From Lysinimonas soli (GTDB taxonomy: Bacteria; Actinomycetota; Actinomycetes; Actinomycetales; Microbacteriaceae), in assembly GCF_042655435.1 (NCBI RefSeq), contig NZ_JBHSMG010000001.1, positions 868,001 to 932,000 on the forward strand: DNA of 64,000 nt. The letters are read 5' to 3'. Positions 1 through 7,868 of this stretch are shown piece after piece. The position numbers and the translations under genes are program-made. The notes below the pieces were generated by a model, which did not search any database, was not told the DNA's origin, and saw only the letters and a program-made list of their open reading frames with translations. Within the stretch, counting starts at the first letter, position 1. Every line of letters starts with the position of its first letter.

Positions 1-40
1 TTTCGTCGGCGCGATCCTCGCTGAACGGGGAAGCGGTCAT
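1..40 (-). CDS. Possible 5' end of a divergent gene (partial, runs off window)
   Basis: An open frame starts with ATG at position 40 on the minus strand and reads MTASPFSEDRADE before leaving the window. A TATACT hexamer (plus positions 66-71, minus orientation) could be its -10. No Shine-Dalgarno sequence is visible. The position, divergent from a TetR regulator, is the usual place for that regulator's target. Thirteen codons are too few to identify a product. Confidence 0.35.
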   Translation of the reverse strand, partial: MTASPFSEDRADE

Positions 41-65
41 TCGGAGGAGGGCGTCGCAAAAACGG

Positions 66-87
66 AGTATATTCAGAAATGAACGTA
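66..87. promoter_or_regulatory. Candidate TetR operator and divergent promoter
   Basis: A short AT-rich island in GC-rich surroundings contains the dyad TTCA-GAAA-TGAA (72-83), next to a minus-strand TATACT -10 box (66-71). It lies between the TetR gene and a divergent start codon, the usual site for an autoregulatory TetR operator. The arms are only 4 bp, so this is a candidate only. Confidence 0.35.
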
Positions 88-111
88 GTCAGTTAAGAGA
101 ATCGACCGATC

Positions 112-759
112 ATGGCGAGCACCGAGTCCGGTGGCCGACGACATCGCAACATGCGAGAGAAGCATCGCCGCATCTTCGTCGCCGCCGCCGAGCTCTTCGC
201 CGAACGAGGCTTCGAGGGCGTCACTGCTCAAGAGATCGCGGACCGGGCCGATGTCGCCACCGGGACCCTGTTCCGGTATGCGGCATCCAAGAGCGAGTTG
301 TTGCTCATGGTCTACAACGAGCAATTTCGGGCCGCTCTCGACGAAGGGGAACGTTCCTCGCGCGGACTGGCGGACACCGTCGATGCCGTCGTCGCGATGG
401 TCACGCCGACCGTCGTCCTGGCCGGCCGCACCGAAGAGAACGGCGTCAGGTATCAGCGCGAACTCATGTTCGGCTCGGCAACCGAGCAGTACCGCGGCGA
501 AGGGCTCGCGCTCGTGGCACGGCTCGAACAGATGATCGCGCGACGGTTGTCGGCCGATTCCCACCAGGGTGGACGAGACGCAGACCAGAGCTCGACCGAG
601 GCGGTGCTCGCGGGGCGCACCGCGTTCGCGATCGTGCACTTGGCGGCGGTGCGGGCATCCACGAGCACCGATCCGGGCCTGGACTCCGCCGCCGAGCTCC
701 GGCAACAGCTCAGACAGGTGATCCTCGGTTATCGCGAGTCGCGAACCCAGAAGCAGTGA
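112..759 (+). CDS. TetR/AcrR family transcriptional regulator
   Basis: This 215-residue protein has the TetR layout: an N-terminal DNA-binding helix bundle (about residues 17-65) followed by a variable ligand-binding domain. The recognition region includes VTAQEIADRADVATGTLFRY, a typical TetR helix-turn-helix ending in the conserved F-R/Y-Y-x-x-S-K segment. The C-terminal domain gives no ligand clue. An alternative ATG at 151 would remove 13 residues with no cost to the domain; no good Shine-Dalgarno favours either start. It lies 70 bp upstream of a co-directional 3-hydroxyacyl-CoA dehydrogenase and is divergent from a possible gene at the window edge, so it may control either or both. Confidence 0.88.
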   Translation: MASTESGGRRHRNMREKHRRIFVAAAELFAERGFEGVTAQEIADRADVATGTLFRYAASKSELLLMVYNEQFRAALDEGERSSRGLADTVDAVVAMVTPTVVLAGRTEENGVRYQRELMFGSATEQYRGEGLALVARLEQMIARRLSADSHQGGRDADQSSTEAVLAGRTAFAIVHLAAVRASTSTDPGLDSAAELRQQLRQVILGYRESRTQKQ

Positions 760-829
760 ACGGCGCATACACCGGGTCGCGCCGCCCGCGAAGCGAATTC
801 AACCGCCCGGCACCCACAAGGAGAACATC

Positions 830-1693
830 ATGAGCGACATCAAGAAGGTGACGGTGCTGGGCACCGGCGTCCTCGGCTCCCAGATCGCCTATCAGACCGC
901 GTACCGCGGATTCGAGGTCTCGGCATACGACATCAGCGATGAGGCGCTCGAGCAGGCGAAGTCGCGGTCCGCCGCGCTCGCCGCGACCTATCTGAAGGAG
1001 GTGCCAGGAGCGACAGCGAGCACAACGGATGCCGCACTCGGGCGCATCGCATTCTTCTCCGACCTGGGCGCCGCAGTCGCCGACGCCGATCTCGTGATCG
1101 AGGCGGTGCCCGAAGTGCTGTCGATCAAGCAGCAGACCTACGAGCGCCTGGGCGATCTCGCGCCCGAGAAGACCATCTTCGCCACGAACTCGTCGACCCT
1201 GCTGCCCAGCGACATGAAGGCGTTCACCGGACGCCCGGCGAAGTTCCTCGCCCTGCACTTCGCCAACCGGGTCTGGAAGTTCAACACCGCCGAGGTGATG
1301 GGGACCACCGAAACCGATCCCGCGGTCTTCGACACCGTCGTCCGGTTCGCCGCCGCGATCGGGATGGTGCCCATCCCGATTCACAAGGAGAAGGCCGGCT
1401 ACGTTCTCAACTCGCTGCTTGCGCCGTTCTTGGAGGGGGCGGCAAGCCTGGCAGCGGGTGGGTATGCCGAGCCGCACGACATCGACAACGTGTGGCGCAT
1501 CGCGACCGGATCGCCCCTGGGACCCTTCCAGTTCTACGACATCATCGGCATGACCACCCCGTACAACATCATGGCCAACGGCGGTGCGGAGCAGCGCAAG
1601 CTTGCGGCCTGGCTCAAAGAGAACTACATCGACAAGGGCAAGCTCGGCATGGCCTCGGGTGAAGGGTTCTACCGGTACCCCGCCGCTGAATGA
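830..1693 (+). CDS. 3-hydroxyacyl-CoA dehydrogenase family protein
   Basis: This 287-residue NAD-dependent dehydrogenase should oxidise (S)-3-hydroxyacyl-CoA or 3-hydroxybutyryl-CoA in the cytosol. The Rossmann motif GTGVLGSQIA lies at residues 11-20. NSSTLLPSDM follows around residue 120, and the catalytic-histidine segment LHFANRVWKFNTAEVMG near 145. The C-terminal helical domain includes GYVLNSLL and SPLGPFQFYDIIG. The HFANRVWKFNTAEV version differs from the usual HFFNP-V/A form and marks a subfamily whose exact substrate I cannot assign. The length equals that of stand-alone FadB2/PaaH-type enzymes. A strong Shine-Dalgarno (AAGGAGAACATC) fixes the start. It may be co-transcribed with, or controlled by, the upstream TetR gene. 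Confidence 0.85.
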   Translation: MSDIKKVTVLGTGVLGSQIAYQTAYRGFEVSAYDISDEALEQAKSRSAALAATYLKEVPGATASTTDAALGRIAFFSDLGAAVADADLVIEAVPEVLSIKQQTYERLGDLAPEKTIFATNSSTLLPSDMKAFTGRPAKFLALHFANRVWKFNTAEVMGTTETDPAVFDTVVRFAAAIGMVPIPIHKEKAGYVLNSLLAPFLEGAASLAAGGYAEPHDIDNVWRIATGSPLGPFQFYDIIGMTTPYNIMANGGAEQRKLAAWLKENYIDKGKLGMASGEGFYRYPAAE

Positions 1694-1695
1694 GC

Positions 1696-2697
1696 TCAGT
1701 CGGCGGGTTCACGGTCGGCCGAATCGGGATCACGCCCGCCCTTCGGCGGCTCGGCACGGCCGAGGTAGGCCTTCCGGAACCCGCTGAAGATGTCGGCCAC
1801 GGCGCCGACGACGACCAGGACCGCGACGACGCTGACCGCGGCGTGGATGATCGGTTCCACGGGCCGGAAGGTCGTCGTGAACTGCTTACTCAGGATGCTT
1901 CCGCTCGAGAGGAGCCCGACCGCCGGCACCGCGAATGCGAGATTGAGGGCGACGTTCACCCAGGCCAGGGTCCAGGTCCACCGTCCGATCGCGAATGCGA
2001 TCAGTGCGAACGCGATCTCGAGCGCGGCGAGTACGAGGAACCAGGGGATCCAGAAGTCCCACAACGTCGGATTCAGAACCGGGAGGGGCGTGCCACCTGC
2101 CGTCTCGACGGCCCAGATGTTGCGCTGCCAGATGACGAGTCCGATGAACAGCAGGTAGGCCAGCACTGCGGCGATCGTCTCGGCCAGGCCGACCCTCGTC
2201 GTGGGGATCGCGGGCAGGTTCGAGACATCCCACTCTCGCGAATGCGGGCGGCGCCCCCGGGTCACGCGCTCGATCACGGCGAAGGCGACCGTGATCCAGA
2301 ATCCCACCTGCACCGTCACCGAGAAGGCCACCGAGAACGCGGTCGACAGCATCGGCCACAGGCTCTGGCCGGCGAGCACCTCGACCAGGACGAGCGCCCC
2401 GAAGACGCTCGCCGCCACCGCCGAGAGCACGATGATCATGAGCCGTCGGTAGTCGAAGTACAGCTCTGGCCCGATCAGGTAGTTCGGCCGCCCCTCGGTG
2501 TTCGCCGCCCGGCGTTCCGGATCGCCGAGCTCCGCGATCACTGCGGTCTCGGCGTCACCCGGGTCGGCGCCGGCCGCGACCTTCGCCGCGACGGCTGCAG
2601 CGATCTCGGTCTGCAATCGCTCAGCGACGACGGCACGTCGACCAGGGGGAACATGGCGCGTGACAGCCCAGACATAGCGATCAGTCAGGGTTGTCAT
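1696..2697 (-). CDS. Polytopic membrane protein with HAAS-like N-terminal domain
   Basis: The protein is about 333 residues if it starts at the ATG at 2697; the reading frame stays open to 2724. The first 75 or so residues are soluble and helical and contain an AVIAELGDPERRAANTEG segment. That resembles the HAAS/permease-prefix domain often fused to membrane proteins in Actinobacteria and Firmicutes. About six or seven hydrophobic helices follow (for example LMIIVLSAVAASVFGALVLV and FAVPAVGLLSSG), then a charged C-terminal tail. HAAS proteins are commonly encoded with PadR regulators, but none is seen here. The gene converges with the upstream dehydrogenase, with 2 bp between stop codons. Function unknown. 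Confidence 0.75.
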   Translation of the reverse strand: MTTLTDRYVWAVTRHVPPGRRAVVAERLQTEIAAAVAAKVAAGADPGDAETAVIAELGDPERRAANTEGRPNYLIGPELYFDYRRLMIIVLSAVAASVFGALVLVEVLAGQSLWPMLSTAFSVAFSVTVQVGFWITVAFAVIERVTRGRRPHSREWDVSNLPAIPTTRVGLAETIAAVLAYLLFIGLVIWQRNIWAVETAGGTPLPVLNPTLWDFWIPWFLVLAALEIAFALIAFAIGRWTWTLAWVNVALNLAFAVPAVGLLSSGSILSKQFTTTFRPVEPIIHAAVSVVAVLVVVGAVADIFSGFRKAYLGRAEPPKGGRDPDSADREPAD

Positions 2698-2712
2698 TTG
2701 CACACGGTAGAA

Positions 2713-2736
2713 CCCCGCAGCCACCGCACGGCGGGG
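2713..2736 (-). terminator. Weak stem-loop after the glycosyltransferase gene
   Basis: CCCCGC (2713-2718) pairs with GCGGGG (2731-2736) across a 12-nt loop, in the 54-bp gap downstream of the minus-strand glycosyltransferase. There is no T tract. It may be a weak terminator or a spacer hairpin between two co-directional genes. Confidence 0.35.
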
Positions 2737-2751
2737 CTTTGGTCCCGCCTT

Positions 2752-3852
2752 CTAGCCGTTCGCGGCGGCAGAGCGCGCGATCGAGTTGAGATAGATCGCC
2801 TCATACCCCGCAGCCAGATTCGGAAGGTCGAAGTGGGTTTCGACGTGTCGACGGCAATCGATCGGCTTCAGCGTCGCCGCGCGCTCGATGGCCGCCGGGA
2901 TCTGCTCCGGCCGGTCGACCAGGATGCCGGTGAGGTCGTCCACGATGACCTCGGGCACGCTACCCCGGCGAACTGCGATGACCGGCGTGCCGCAGGCCAT
3001 CGCCTCGATCATCACCATGCCGAACGGCTCTTCCCATTGGATCGGAAAGAGGAGACACGCGGCCTGGGCGAACAGCTCGCGTTTGAGCGAAGCGCTCGCT
3101 TCGCCCGCGTAGTCGACGTCGGCCCCGAGGCGGGGCGTGATGTACTCGGCGAAGTACCGCTTCTCGACCTCCTCGTTGAGCTTGCCGGCCAGCACGATCG
3201 GTCGTCCGGCCTGCCTCGCGGCGTCGATCGCGAGATGTGCGCCCTTGTCGGGGCTGAACCGTCCGATCCACAGCACGCGATTGCTCTTGTTCGGCTCGAA
3301 CCGGTAGCTCGCGACGTCGATGGCGTTCGGCACCGTTCCACACCAGTTGAGCCATGGAGCGGCCGCACGCTGGGCCTGCGAGATCGACACCATGGCCACG
3401 CTGGTCCCCAACCTCGTGAAGTAGTCCAGATTCGATCCGCTGACCGGTGCGTGGATGGTCATGACGGTGGGGATCCGTCGGCCTCGCGCGAGGAGCGGCC
3501 CGACCAGCGAGTGATCGTGGACGAGATCGAGATCCAGGGTTTCGAGCACCCGTGCCGCCTCGGCGGCGTGGATCACCTCGGGCATGGCGTCGTTGCCGAG
3601 CAGGGAGGTCGGCGGTGTCGAGAAGGCGCCGAACTGACGGACGGCTTTGGTCTTGGCGGCACCGGATGCGATCAGGGTCACCTCGTGACCGCGTCGGACG
3701 AGTCCGTCGACGAGTCCGGCGACGACCTCTTCTGTGCCGCCGTATGCGCTCGGCGGCACTTCGAACCAGGGCGGGGCCACCATCCCGATCCGAAGGGGCG
3801 CAGGGGGTGGCGCGAGGCTCTCGGCGGAGAGAGCGGGCGGGACGGCGGTCAC
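2752..3852 (-). CDS. Glycosyltransferase family 4 protein
   Basis: This 366-residue GT-B fold retaining glycosyltransferase transfers sugar from a nucleotide-sugar donor. The N-terminal acceptor domain begins RIGMVAPPWFEVPPSAYGGTE, the glycine-rich loop typical of GT4. The C-terminal donor domain has VLWIGRFSPDKGAHLAI and the E-x7-E signature in EEPFGMVMIEAMACGTPVIA. The GTG start at 3852 is preceded by GAGG. It is divergent from a glycogen-debranching-type enzyme, so its product may be a glucan, a trehalose-related glycoside or a stress glycoside. The acceptor is not deducible from sequence. No transmembrane segment is present. Confidence 0.88.
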   Translation of the reverse strand: MTAVPPALSAESLAPPPAPLRIGMVAPPWFEVPPSAYGGTEEVVAGLVDGLVRRGHEVTLIASGAAKTKAVRQFGAFSTPPTSLLGNDAMPEVIHAAEAARVLETLDLDLVHDHSLVGPLLARGRRIPTVMTIHAPVSGSNLDYFTRLGTSVAMVSISQAQRAAAPWLNWCGTVPNAIDVASYRFEPNKSNRVLWIGRFSPDKGAHLAIDAARQAGRPIVLAGKLNEEVEKRYFAEYITPRLGADVDYAGEASASLKRELFAQAACLLFPIQWEEPFGMVMIEAMACGTPVIAVRRGSVPEVIVDDLTGILVDRPEQIPAAIERAATLKPIDCRRHVETHFDLPNLAAGYEAIYLNSIARSAAANG

Positions 3853-3880
3853 GTTCTACCTCGGGCGGCGAGTTCGGGAA

Positions 3881-3886
3881 TACGAT
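3881..3886 (+). promoter_or_regulatory. Candidate -10 box of the debranching-enzyme gene
   Basis: GGGAATACGAT here repeats exactly the sequence at 21738-21748, where TACGAT sits 6 nt before the ATG of the dienelactone hydrolase gene. Used as a -10, it would start transcription near 3893. That would leave the ATG at 3885 outside the message and favour GTG 3975 as the start. Confidence 0.4.
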
Positions 3887-3974
3887 GACAACCGGGCCGC
3901 AGTTCCTGGGTCCGGACGGTCAGAGGTCGGCGCTCGAACGCAGCGGACCCGGCGAGCTGCGAGGCGGTGGAGAT

Positions 3975-6128
3975 GTGACCGAGCCGGCGAAGACGAGTGC
4001 CATTCCCCAGGGAACGCCAGGCCACATCTCGATCGTGAACTTCCCGGAGCTGTCGCTCACCCTGGTCGAGGGCACGACATTCTGCGTGTCGGATTCGGCC
4101 GGCGACATCGAGCCGGCGGCGGCGAACGGCCTGTTCGTGCGTGACACCCGGGTGGTCTCGAAGTGGCGTCTGCAAATCGATGGCGCTCCCGTCGAGCCTC
4201 TGAGTTCGTTCGCCCGAGAGCCTTTCCACGGCCAACTCGTCGGTCGCGGGATGGTGAGGGCGGGACAACCCGAGGCGACCCTCGTCGTGGAACGCGATCG
4301 CTATGTCGGAGCGGGCATGCGGGAGGATCTCACGATCCGCAACTACGGCATCGATGCGGTCGGCATCGACGTGCTTCTCGAGATCGAGGCCGACTTCGCC
4401 GACATCTTCGCGGTGAAGGATCGTCGCGCCGCGATCACCGGCCCCGTGACCCGGGCGCACACCGGCGAGGCCCTGGTGTTCCAGACCGAGGACGGCTCCC
4501 GCGGCGCTCGTGTGCTGGCGGCGGGGGCTCAGGTCATCGGGGACGCGCTGATGTTCAGGCCCGTGATCCCCGCGGGCGGAACGTGGTCGGTGACCCTGCG
4601 CGTAGTCCCGATCATCGACGGGCAGGCGATGGGCGAGCCCTATCCGGTCGATCGGCCGCTCACCGAAGCCGGCCCGTCTCGTCGGCTCCGCGCCTGGCGA
4701 GAAGCCGCGCCCTCGTTCCTGGTCGGCAACGCCGTGCTCGGGCGAGCCCTCCTCCGCAGCCAGCGCGACCTCGGCGCGCTGCGCATCGAGGACCCGGCGC
4801 ATCCGGCCGATGACGTCGTCGCCGCGGGAGCCCCGTGGTTCATGGCACTCTTCGGCCGGGACTCGATACTGACGAGCCAGATGATGGTGCCGTTCGCTCC
4901 GGAGCTCGCGATGGGCACTCTGCGGACCCTCGCGCGCTTCCAGGGCACCTCGGTCGACCTCCGCACCGACGAGGAGCCGGGACGCATTCTGCACGAGGTG
5001 CGCCTCGGGGCGGACTTCTCGTTCGTTCCCGGCGGCTCGGGAATCTACTACGGGTCGATCGATTCGACCCCCCTGTTCGTCATGCTGTGTGGTCGAGCCC
5101 TGCGCTGGGGAGCGCCGGCCGATCGGCTCGCCGAGCTGAGACCGGCCGTCGAGAAGGCGCTGAACTGGATCGTCGAGTTCGGCGACCGGGACGGCGACGG
5201 TTTCGTGGAGTACCAACGGGGATCGGACCGCGGCCTGGTGAACCAGTGCTGGAAGGACAGCATCGACTCCATGTCGTTCTCGGGCGGACGGCTGGCGAGC
5301 ACTCCGATCGCCGCGGCCGAGGTCCAGGGCTACGTCTACGCCGCCTACCTCGCCGCGGCCGAGCTGTTCCGGGCCTGGGGCGACGCGAAGACCGGCGCCG
5401 AATGGACGGCGCGCGCCGCGCTCCTCAAGAAGCGATTCCACGAGGCATTCTGGATGCCTGAGCACGACTTCTACGCGATGGCCCTCGACGGCGAGAAGGC
5501 CCAGCTCGACGTGGTGTCGTCCAACATCGGCCACGTGCTGTGGAGCGGCCTGGCCGACGAGGGTGTCGCGTCGAAGGTGGTCGATCGACTGCTCGCGCCC
5601 GAGATGTTCACGGGATTCGGCATCCGCACCCTGTCGTCCGAGGCCGCGCGATACAACCCGACCAGCTACCACAACGGGTCCATCTGGCCGCACGACACCG
5701 CGATCGTCGCCGCCGGGATGGCGGCGGTCGGGCGTCGGGATGGGGCCGAGGCGGTCATCTGCGCGCTGATCGACAGCATCGAGGCCTTCGACGGGCGGCT
5801 TCCCGAGCTGTTCTGCGGCTTCGATCGCGTCGCTCGACCGGTTCCCGTCCCGTACCCCGCCGCGTGCCGGCCTCAGGCGTGGGCCGCGGCCGTGCCGTTC
5901 GAACTGTTCCGAATCTCGCTGGACCTCGACATCGACCTCCTGGACGGCCGGCTTCAGAGCGGCGCGGCCCCCTCGTTCCTCGGCGAGGTGGTGGCCGACG
6001 GTCTTCGAGCCGGTGACCGGCGGTTTCGGGTGCACGCGGACCGCTCGGGAAGCCGGATCGAGGGGCTCGACTCGGGCGGCGCCGCGACGGCCGATGCCGC
6101 TCGCGCGGAGAGCGTGCCGCAACATTGA
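3975..6128 (+). CDS. Glycogen debranching enzyme-type amylo-alpha-1,6-glucosidase
   Basis: This protein of about 717 residues joins an N-terminal GDE_N_bis-type beta domain to an (alpha/alpha)6 glucosidase domain. The N-terminal domain starts about VNFPELSLTLVEGTTFCVSD and includes NGLFVRDTRVVSKW. The glucosidase domain carries APWFMALFGRDSILTSQM, DGDGFVEYQRGSDRGLVNQCWKD and YHNGSIWPHDTA. These proteins hydrolyse alpha-glucosidic bonds in glycogen or related glucans; the precise bond here is inferred. Two starts are possible: ATG 3885 (747 residues) or GTG 3975. I prefer 3975 because 3881-3886 resembles a -10 box and because the divergent glycosyltransferase would otherwise leave only 32 bp for two promoters. 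Co-location with a GT4 enzyme suggests paired synthesis and turnover of a glucan. Confidence 0.85.
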   Translation: MTEPAKTSAIPQGTPGHISIVNFPELSLTLVEGTTFCVSDSAGDIEPAAANGLFVRDTRVVSKWRLQIDGAPVEPLSSFAREPFHGQLVGRGMVRAGQPEATLVVERDRYVGAGMREDLTIRNYGIDAVGIDVLLEIEADFADIFAVKDRRAAITGPVTRAHTGEALVFQTEDGSRGARVLAAGAQVIGDALMFRPVIPAGGTWSVTLRVVPIIDGQAMGEPYPVDRPLTEAGPSRRLRAWREAAPSFLVGNAVLGRALLRSQRDLGALRIEDPAHPADDVVAAGAPWFMALFGRDSILTSQMMVPFAPELAMGTLRTLARFQGTSVDLRTDEEPGRILHEVRLGADFSFVPGGSGIYYGSIDSTPLFVMLCGRALRWGAPADRLAELRPAVEKALNWIVEFGDRDGDGFVEYQRGSDRGLVNQCWKDSIDSMSFSGGRLASTPIAAAEVQGYVYAAYLAAAELFRAWGDAKTGAEWTARAALLKKRFHEAFWMPEHDFYAMALDGEKAQLDVVSSNIGHVLWSGLADEGVASKVVDRLLAPEMFTGFGIRTLSSEAARYNPTSYHNGSIWPHDTAIVAAGMAAVGRRDGAEAVICALIDSIEAFDGRLPELFCGFDRVARPVPVPYPAACRPQAWAAAVPFELFRISLDLDIDLLDGRLQSGAAPSFLGEVVADGLRAGDRRFRVHADRSGSRIEGLDSGGAATADAARAESVPQH

Positions 6129-6291
6129 GTCTCCCTCGTGGCCGGTGGTCGGACGGATGCGCGGTCCGGCGTTGCCGGCACGATCCAGAGCCGCTGTGCA
6201 ACATCGTGCGCGGCGTCCCGCTGGTCCGGCTAGGGCAATAAGTCCCCCCGGCGGGAGGGGCGGCGCGTGCTCGGCGCGTCGAACGAGTCGG

Positions 6292-6936
6292 TCAGGCGCA
6301 GGCTGCGACTGCTGCCTGATGGGTCACGAGGCGCGCGGGGGATGCGAGCGGTTCGACCGGTCGCGGCGGCCCGACGAAGGTGCTGCGAACCGTCACGACA
6401 TCGACGGCGACGCGGGAGTAGCGTGCACAGAGCCGCAGGCGTTCGGCGGCGTCGTCGCGATGCGGGGTCTCGCGGACGCCGTCGACGCGAAGGCTGTCGG
6501 GGCCGATCGTCACGAGCACCGTGGCGGGTGCCCCGAGCCGGGGCGACCCGTGTTCCCCGGCGATCCGGACCCGCTCGGCACTCACCCGGCTCACGGCCGC
6601 GGCGACGAGGTCCTGCGCGCCGTTGAGGGGCGAGAGCACGATCGAGTTGCCCATGAGGAGAGCGGCCGCGACGTGCCGCACGTACAGCTCGGTCGCGACC
6701 GTGGGAAGGGCGAGCACCGCGACCGTTCCGATGGGGATCGTCTCGGTGACTTCGAGTCGGGTGGAGTCGACGCGGGCCAGGCGCGACGCGAACTCCGGCA
6801 GAACGTCGTCGAAGGCACTGAGCTCCGCCGCGGCGCGGCTCAGCGGCGGATGCGCGAATTGCGCAACCAGAGAGGCGAGCACCGGCATCGCGGCGGCTGG
6901 GGGGGACGCTCCGAACATGGAACCGAGGATGGCCAA
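6292..6936 (-). CDS. Truncated aldehyde-dehydrogenase-like protein
   Basis: This open frame of about 214 codons begins at TTG 6936, or 208 codons from ATG 6918. Its central part, ETIPIGTVAVLALP followed by VRHVAAALLMGNSIVLSPLNG, looks like the cofactor-binding half of the aldehyde-dehydrogenase fold. There P-x-G-V-V and AL-x-x-GN-x-V-V-LKP are the signature elements. The usual lysine of LKP is absent, and the chain ends before any catalytic Glu/Cys domain could be encoded. It could be a decayed gene, a regulatory paralogue or a spurious ORF. No Shine-Dalgarno is clear. It is antisense-isolated between two plus-strand genes, and 6129-6291 shows no other feature. Confidence 0.45.
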   Translation of the reverse strand: MAILGSMFGASPPAAAMPVLASLVAQFAHPPLSRAAAELSAFDDVLPEFASRLARVDSTRLEVTETIPIGTVAVLALPTVATELYVRHVAAALLMGNSIVLSPLNGAQDLVAAAVSRVSAERVRIAGEHGSPRLGAPATVLVTIGPDSLRVDGVRETPHRDDAAERLRLCARYSRVAVDVVTVRSTFVGPPRPVEPLASPARLVTHQAAVAACA

Positions 6937-7039
6937 CGCCGGACGCCGCGGGGAAGGTCGAAGGTCCCGCGAGGATCTGTCGGATCGACGGCGCGGGGCG
7001 GTGTGACCTTCGGCCTATCCTCCGACGGTCGCCCGGCGT

Positions 7040-7045
7040 CAGGCT
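7040..7045 (+). promoter_or_regulatory. -10 box of uspA, likely leaderless
   Basis: CAGGCT ends exactly 6 nt before the ATG at 7052 and no convincing Shine-Dalgarno lies between them. This is the arrangement of leaderless actinobacterial transcripts. Confidence 0.45.
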
Positions 7046-7051
7046 GAACGC

Positions 7052-7504
7052 ATGGATGATCAAGAGAACTCGGAGCGGATCCTCGTCGGCGTCGACGGGT
7101 CGCCCTCATCGATCGAGGCGCTGCGCCGCGGGGCCAGGATCGCGAAGGCGTTCGACGCGCCCCTGGAGGCCGTGACCACGTGGGAGTTCCCCACGGCGCT
7201 GGACGGCTTCTACTATCCGGCCCCCGAGTGGTCGCCCGAGAGCGATGCGCACCAGATCCTCTCGACGGCGGTCGAGCAGGCGTTCCCGGACGGGCCGCCC
7301 GACAAGTTCACCACGACGACGCTGCAGGGTGCGCCTGCGCGAGTGCTCATCACCGAGAGCGAGCACGCCGGGATGCTCGTGCTGGGCAGCCGAGGGCACG
7401 GCGGCTTCGCCGGCCTGCTGCTCGGTTCGGTCAGCGGCGCGTGCGCCGAGCACGCGCACTGCCCGGTGCTGATCATGCATTCGAAGGATGCCAAGCCGGA
7501 GTAG
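7052..7504 (+). CDS. Universal stress protein (UspA family)
   Basis: This 150-residue single-domain Usp protein is expected to be cytosolic and dimeric and to bind ATP. The N-terminal strand ILVGVDGSPSSIEALR contains the conserved V-D-x-S. The C-terminal GSRGHGGFAGLLLGSVS matches the ATP-binding G-x2-G-x9-G-S/T motif. No transmembrane region or second Usp domain is present. It is followed after 3 bp by a VOC-fold gene and probably shares a transcript with it. The proposed promoter is leaderless. Confidence 0.9.
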   Translation: MDDQENSERILVGVDGSPSSIEALRRGARIAKAFDAPLEAVTTWEFPTALDGFYYPAPEWSPESDAHQILSTAVEQAFPDGPPDKFTTTTLQGAPARVLITESEHAGMLVLGSRGHGGFAGLLLGSVSGACAEHAHCPVLIMHSKDAKPE

Positions 7505-7507
7505 GCG

Positions 7508-7867
7508 ATGACATCGCGAGCGCTGCACTTCGAGATCCCGATCGACGACCCGGACCGCGCGACCGCGTTCTATCGCGCGCTCTTCGGCTGGGAGCCGCAC
7601 CAGTGGGGCGAGAGCCCGTACTGGAACGTCGCCGACGATCCGGCGCAGCCGGGCATCGCGGGCGCCCTTGCTCCCCGTGCCGAGGGCGGCGATGGGGTGC
7701 TGATCTACGTCGGCGTCGACGACATCGACGCCGCGCTCGAGCGGGCGTCGGCCGCCGGCGGAGGCGTCGCGTCGCCCAAGTCCGAGGTTCCGGGTGTGGG
7801 CTGGGTTGCGCGCGTCCGCGATACCGAGGGCAACGTCGTCGGTCTCCTTCAGCCCGCGATGGGCTGA
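7508..7867 (+). CDS. VOC (glyoxalase/bleomycin-resistance fold) family protein
   Basis: This 119-residue single-domain protein belongs to the vicinal oxygen chelate superfamily. It shows ALHFEIPIDDPDRATAFYRALFGWE at the start and GVGWVARVRDTEGNVVGLLQP at the end, the paired beta-alpha-beta-beta-beta modules of the fold. The two N-terminal and C-terminal strands carry candidate metal ligands (His9 and a late Glu). Substrate cannot be told from sequence; many such proteins are unassigned. It starts 3 bp after the uspA stop and so appears translationally coupled to it. It converges with the response regulator gene, with 1 bp between the stops. Confidence 0.82.
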   Translation: MTSRALHFEIPIDDPDRATAFYRALFGWEPHQWGESPYWNVADDPAQPGIAGALAPRAEGGDGVLIYVGVDDIDAALERASAAGGGVASPKSEVPGVGWVARVRDTEGNVVGLLQPAMG

Positions 7868-7868
7868 C

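Noticed and set aside
1690..3888. Plus-strand 732-codon open frame
   Set aside because: It lies antisense to the HAAS membrane protein and the glycosyltransferase, with low-complexity Arg/Asp/Gly composition and no start signal.
3849..6125. Minus-strand 758-codon open frame
   Set aside because: It is antisense to the debranching enzyme, whose family motifs are clear. The antisense product has no motif.
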